This document shows positions 41,407 to 41,631 of a stretch of 41,631 nucleotides of DNA, in pieces. The notes below the pieces were generated by a model. It was not told where the DNA came from and did not search any database. It saw only the letters and a list, made by a program, of their open reading frames with translations. Each line of letters opens with the position of its first letter. Position 1 is the first letter of the stretch. Source of the DNA: Sphaerotilus natans (GTDB taxonomy: Bacteria; Pseudomonadota; Gammaproteobacteria; Burkholderiales; Burkholderiaceae_C); NCBI RefSeq assembly GCF_900156335.1, contig NZ_FTMZ01000032.1, forward strand, positions 1 to 41,631, written 5' to 3'. Position numbers and translations under genes: made by a program.

Positions 41407-41631
41407 TCAGGCGGCCGAGATCGTCTCCACCTCGAAGCCGACGACGTTGCGCTCGGCCCGCCCGAATTCGATACCTACCAGGTGGATCGGCTCGCCGCGG
41501 GCGCGGTACTTGTCCGCGTAGCCACGCTCCTTGATCTGCCGCAGCGCCTCGCCCGTCGCCTGGCGGTCGACGACCTTGAACTCGAACAGGAACACCCGCC
41601 CGGCGTGCAGCACCGCCATGTCGATGCGCCC
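41407..41631 (-). CDS. PD-(D/E)XK nuclease-superfamily protein, C-terminal part (5' end outside window)
   Basis: The frame enters from the right edge as GRIDMAVLHAGRVFLFEFKV (D...EFK, the Asp and Glu-x-Lys of the PD-(D/E)XK core) and then ALRQIKERGYADKYRARG. This is the characteristic C-terminus of 'AAA-ATPase-like/PD-(D/E)XK' proteins (DUF1703 type), with the 'QI..k.Yadky...' pattern. It ends IHLVGIEFGRAERNVVGFEV-ETISAA with TGA at 41407-41409. Full-length members have an N-terminal AAA domain, which would lie outside the window. Confidence 0.75.
   Translation of the reverse strand, partial: GRIDMAVLHAGRVFLFEFKVVDRQATGEALRQIKERGYADKYRARGEPIHLVGIEFGRAERNVVGFEVETISAA

Overview
The window is GC-rich DNA whose protein relatives point to a beta-proteobacterium, most likely Burkholderiales. 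This is inferred from the Rep_3-type initiator, the ParA/ParB pair, IS families and codon bias, not from a database search. It looks like the replication and maintenance core of a plasmid or plasmid-derived element joined to a large anti-phage and anti-plasmid island.

Positions 1-8000 are plasmid backbone. An ISAs1-family right end (1-260) cuts a MobV/Pre-like relaxase gene (261-1199, minus). Next come a broken IS66 transposase fused to an IS3-type tail, a Rep_3 initiator (2758-4113, minus), an AT-rich stretch and an iteron array with 22-bp spacing (4280-4394), then parA-parB (4599-6772). Two identical 17-bp palindromes (6805-6858) follow as parS candidates, then one stray iteron and the remnant of a second initiator that has lost its N-terminal half.

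Positions 8000-11000 hold a HEPN/MNT toxin-antitoxin pair (8182-8926), decayed cas1 and cas2 genes without a recognisable CRISPR array (9136-10176), an unrecognised 224-residue protein and a terminator.

Positions 11173-21439 are the most novel part. A WYL-domain regulator precedes a tightly packed operon: double AAA+ ATPase, sirtuin, possible macrodomain-like protein, cysteine-dependent phosphatase, 125-residue protein, leucine-rich-repeat-like protein, MoxR-type AAA+ ATPase, HExxH-plus-VWA protein and a small Cys-rich protein. An inverted repeat lies just after the WYL gene. I do not recognise the set as a named system. Its content suggests NAD+/ADP-ribose chemistry combined with a MoxR-VWA machine.

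Positions 21443-31043 carry a short ORF and a two-gene system matching Druantia type III (DruH, DruE). Its base composition looks less GC-rich than its flanks. No terminator is evident between it and the preceding operon.

Positions 31044-31730 hold pieces of IS481-family transposase in opposite orientations. Positions 31727-39979 (minus) are a complete type I Wadjet operon, jetA-jetB-jetC-jetD, with ATGA overlaps at each junction. Upstream on the same strand is an endonuclease/exonuclease/phosphatase-fold gene (40059-41033). The window ends in the C-terminal part of a PD-(D/E)XK-type protein.

Overall, a mobilisable replicon appears to have gathered several layers of defence: nucleotidyltransferase-HEPN, a candidate NAD-linked system, Druantia and Wadjet. 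The presence of Wadjet, which destroys circular plasmids, next to plasmid replication genes is a notable tension. All functional calls come from reading motifs by eye; no searches were run.
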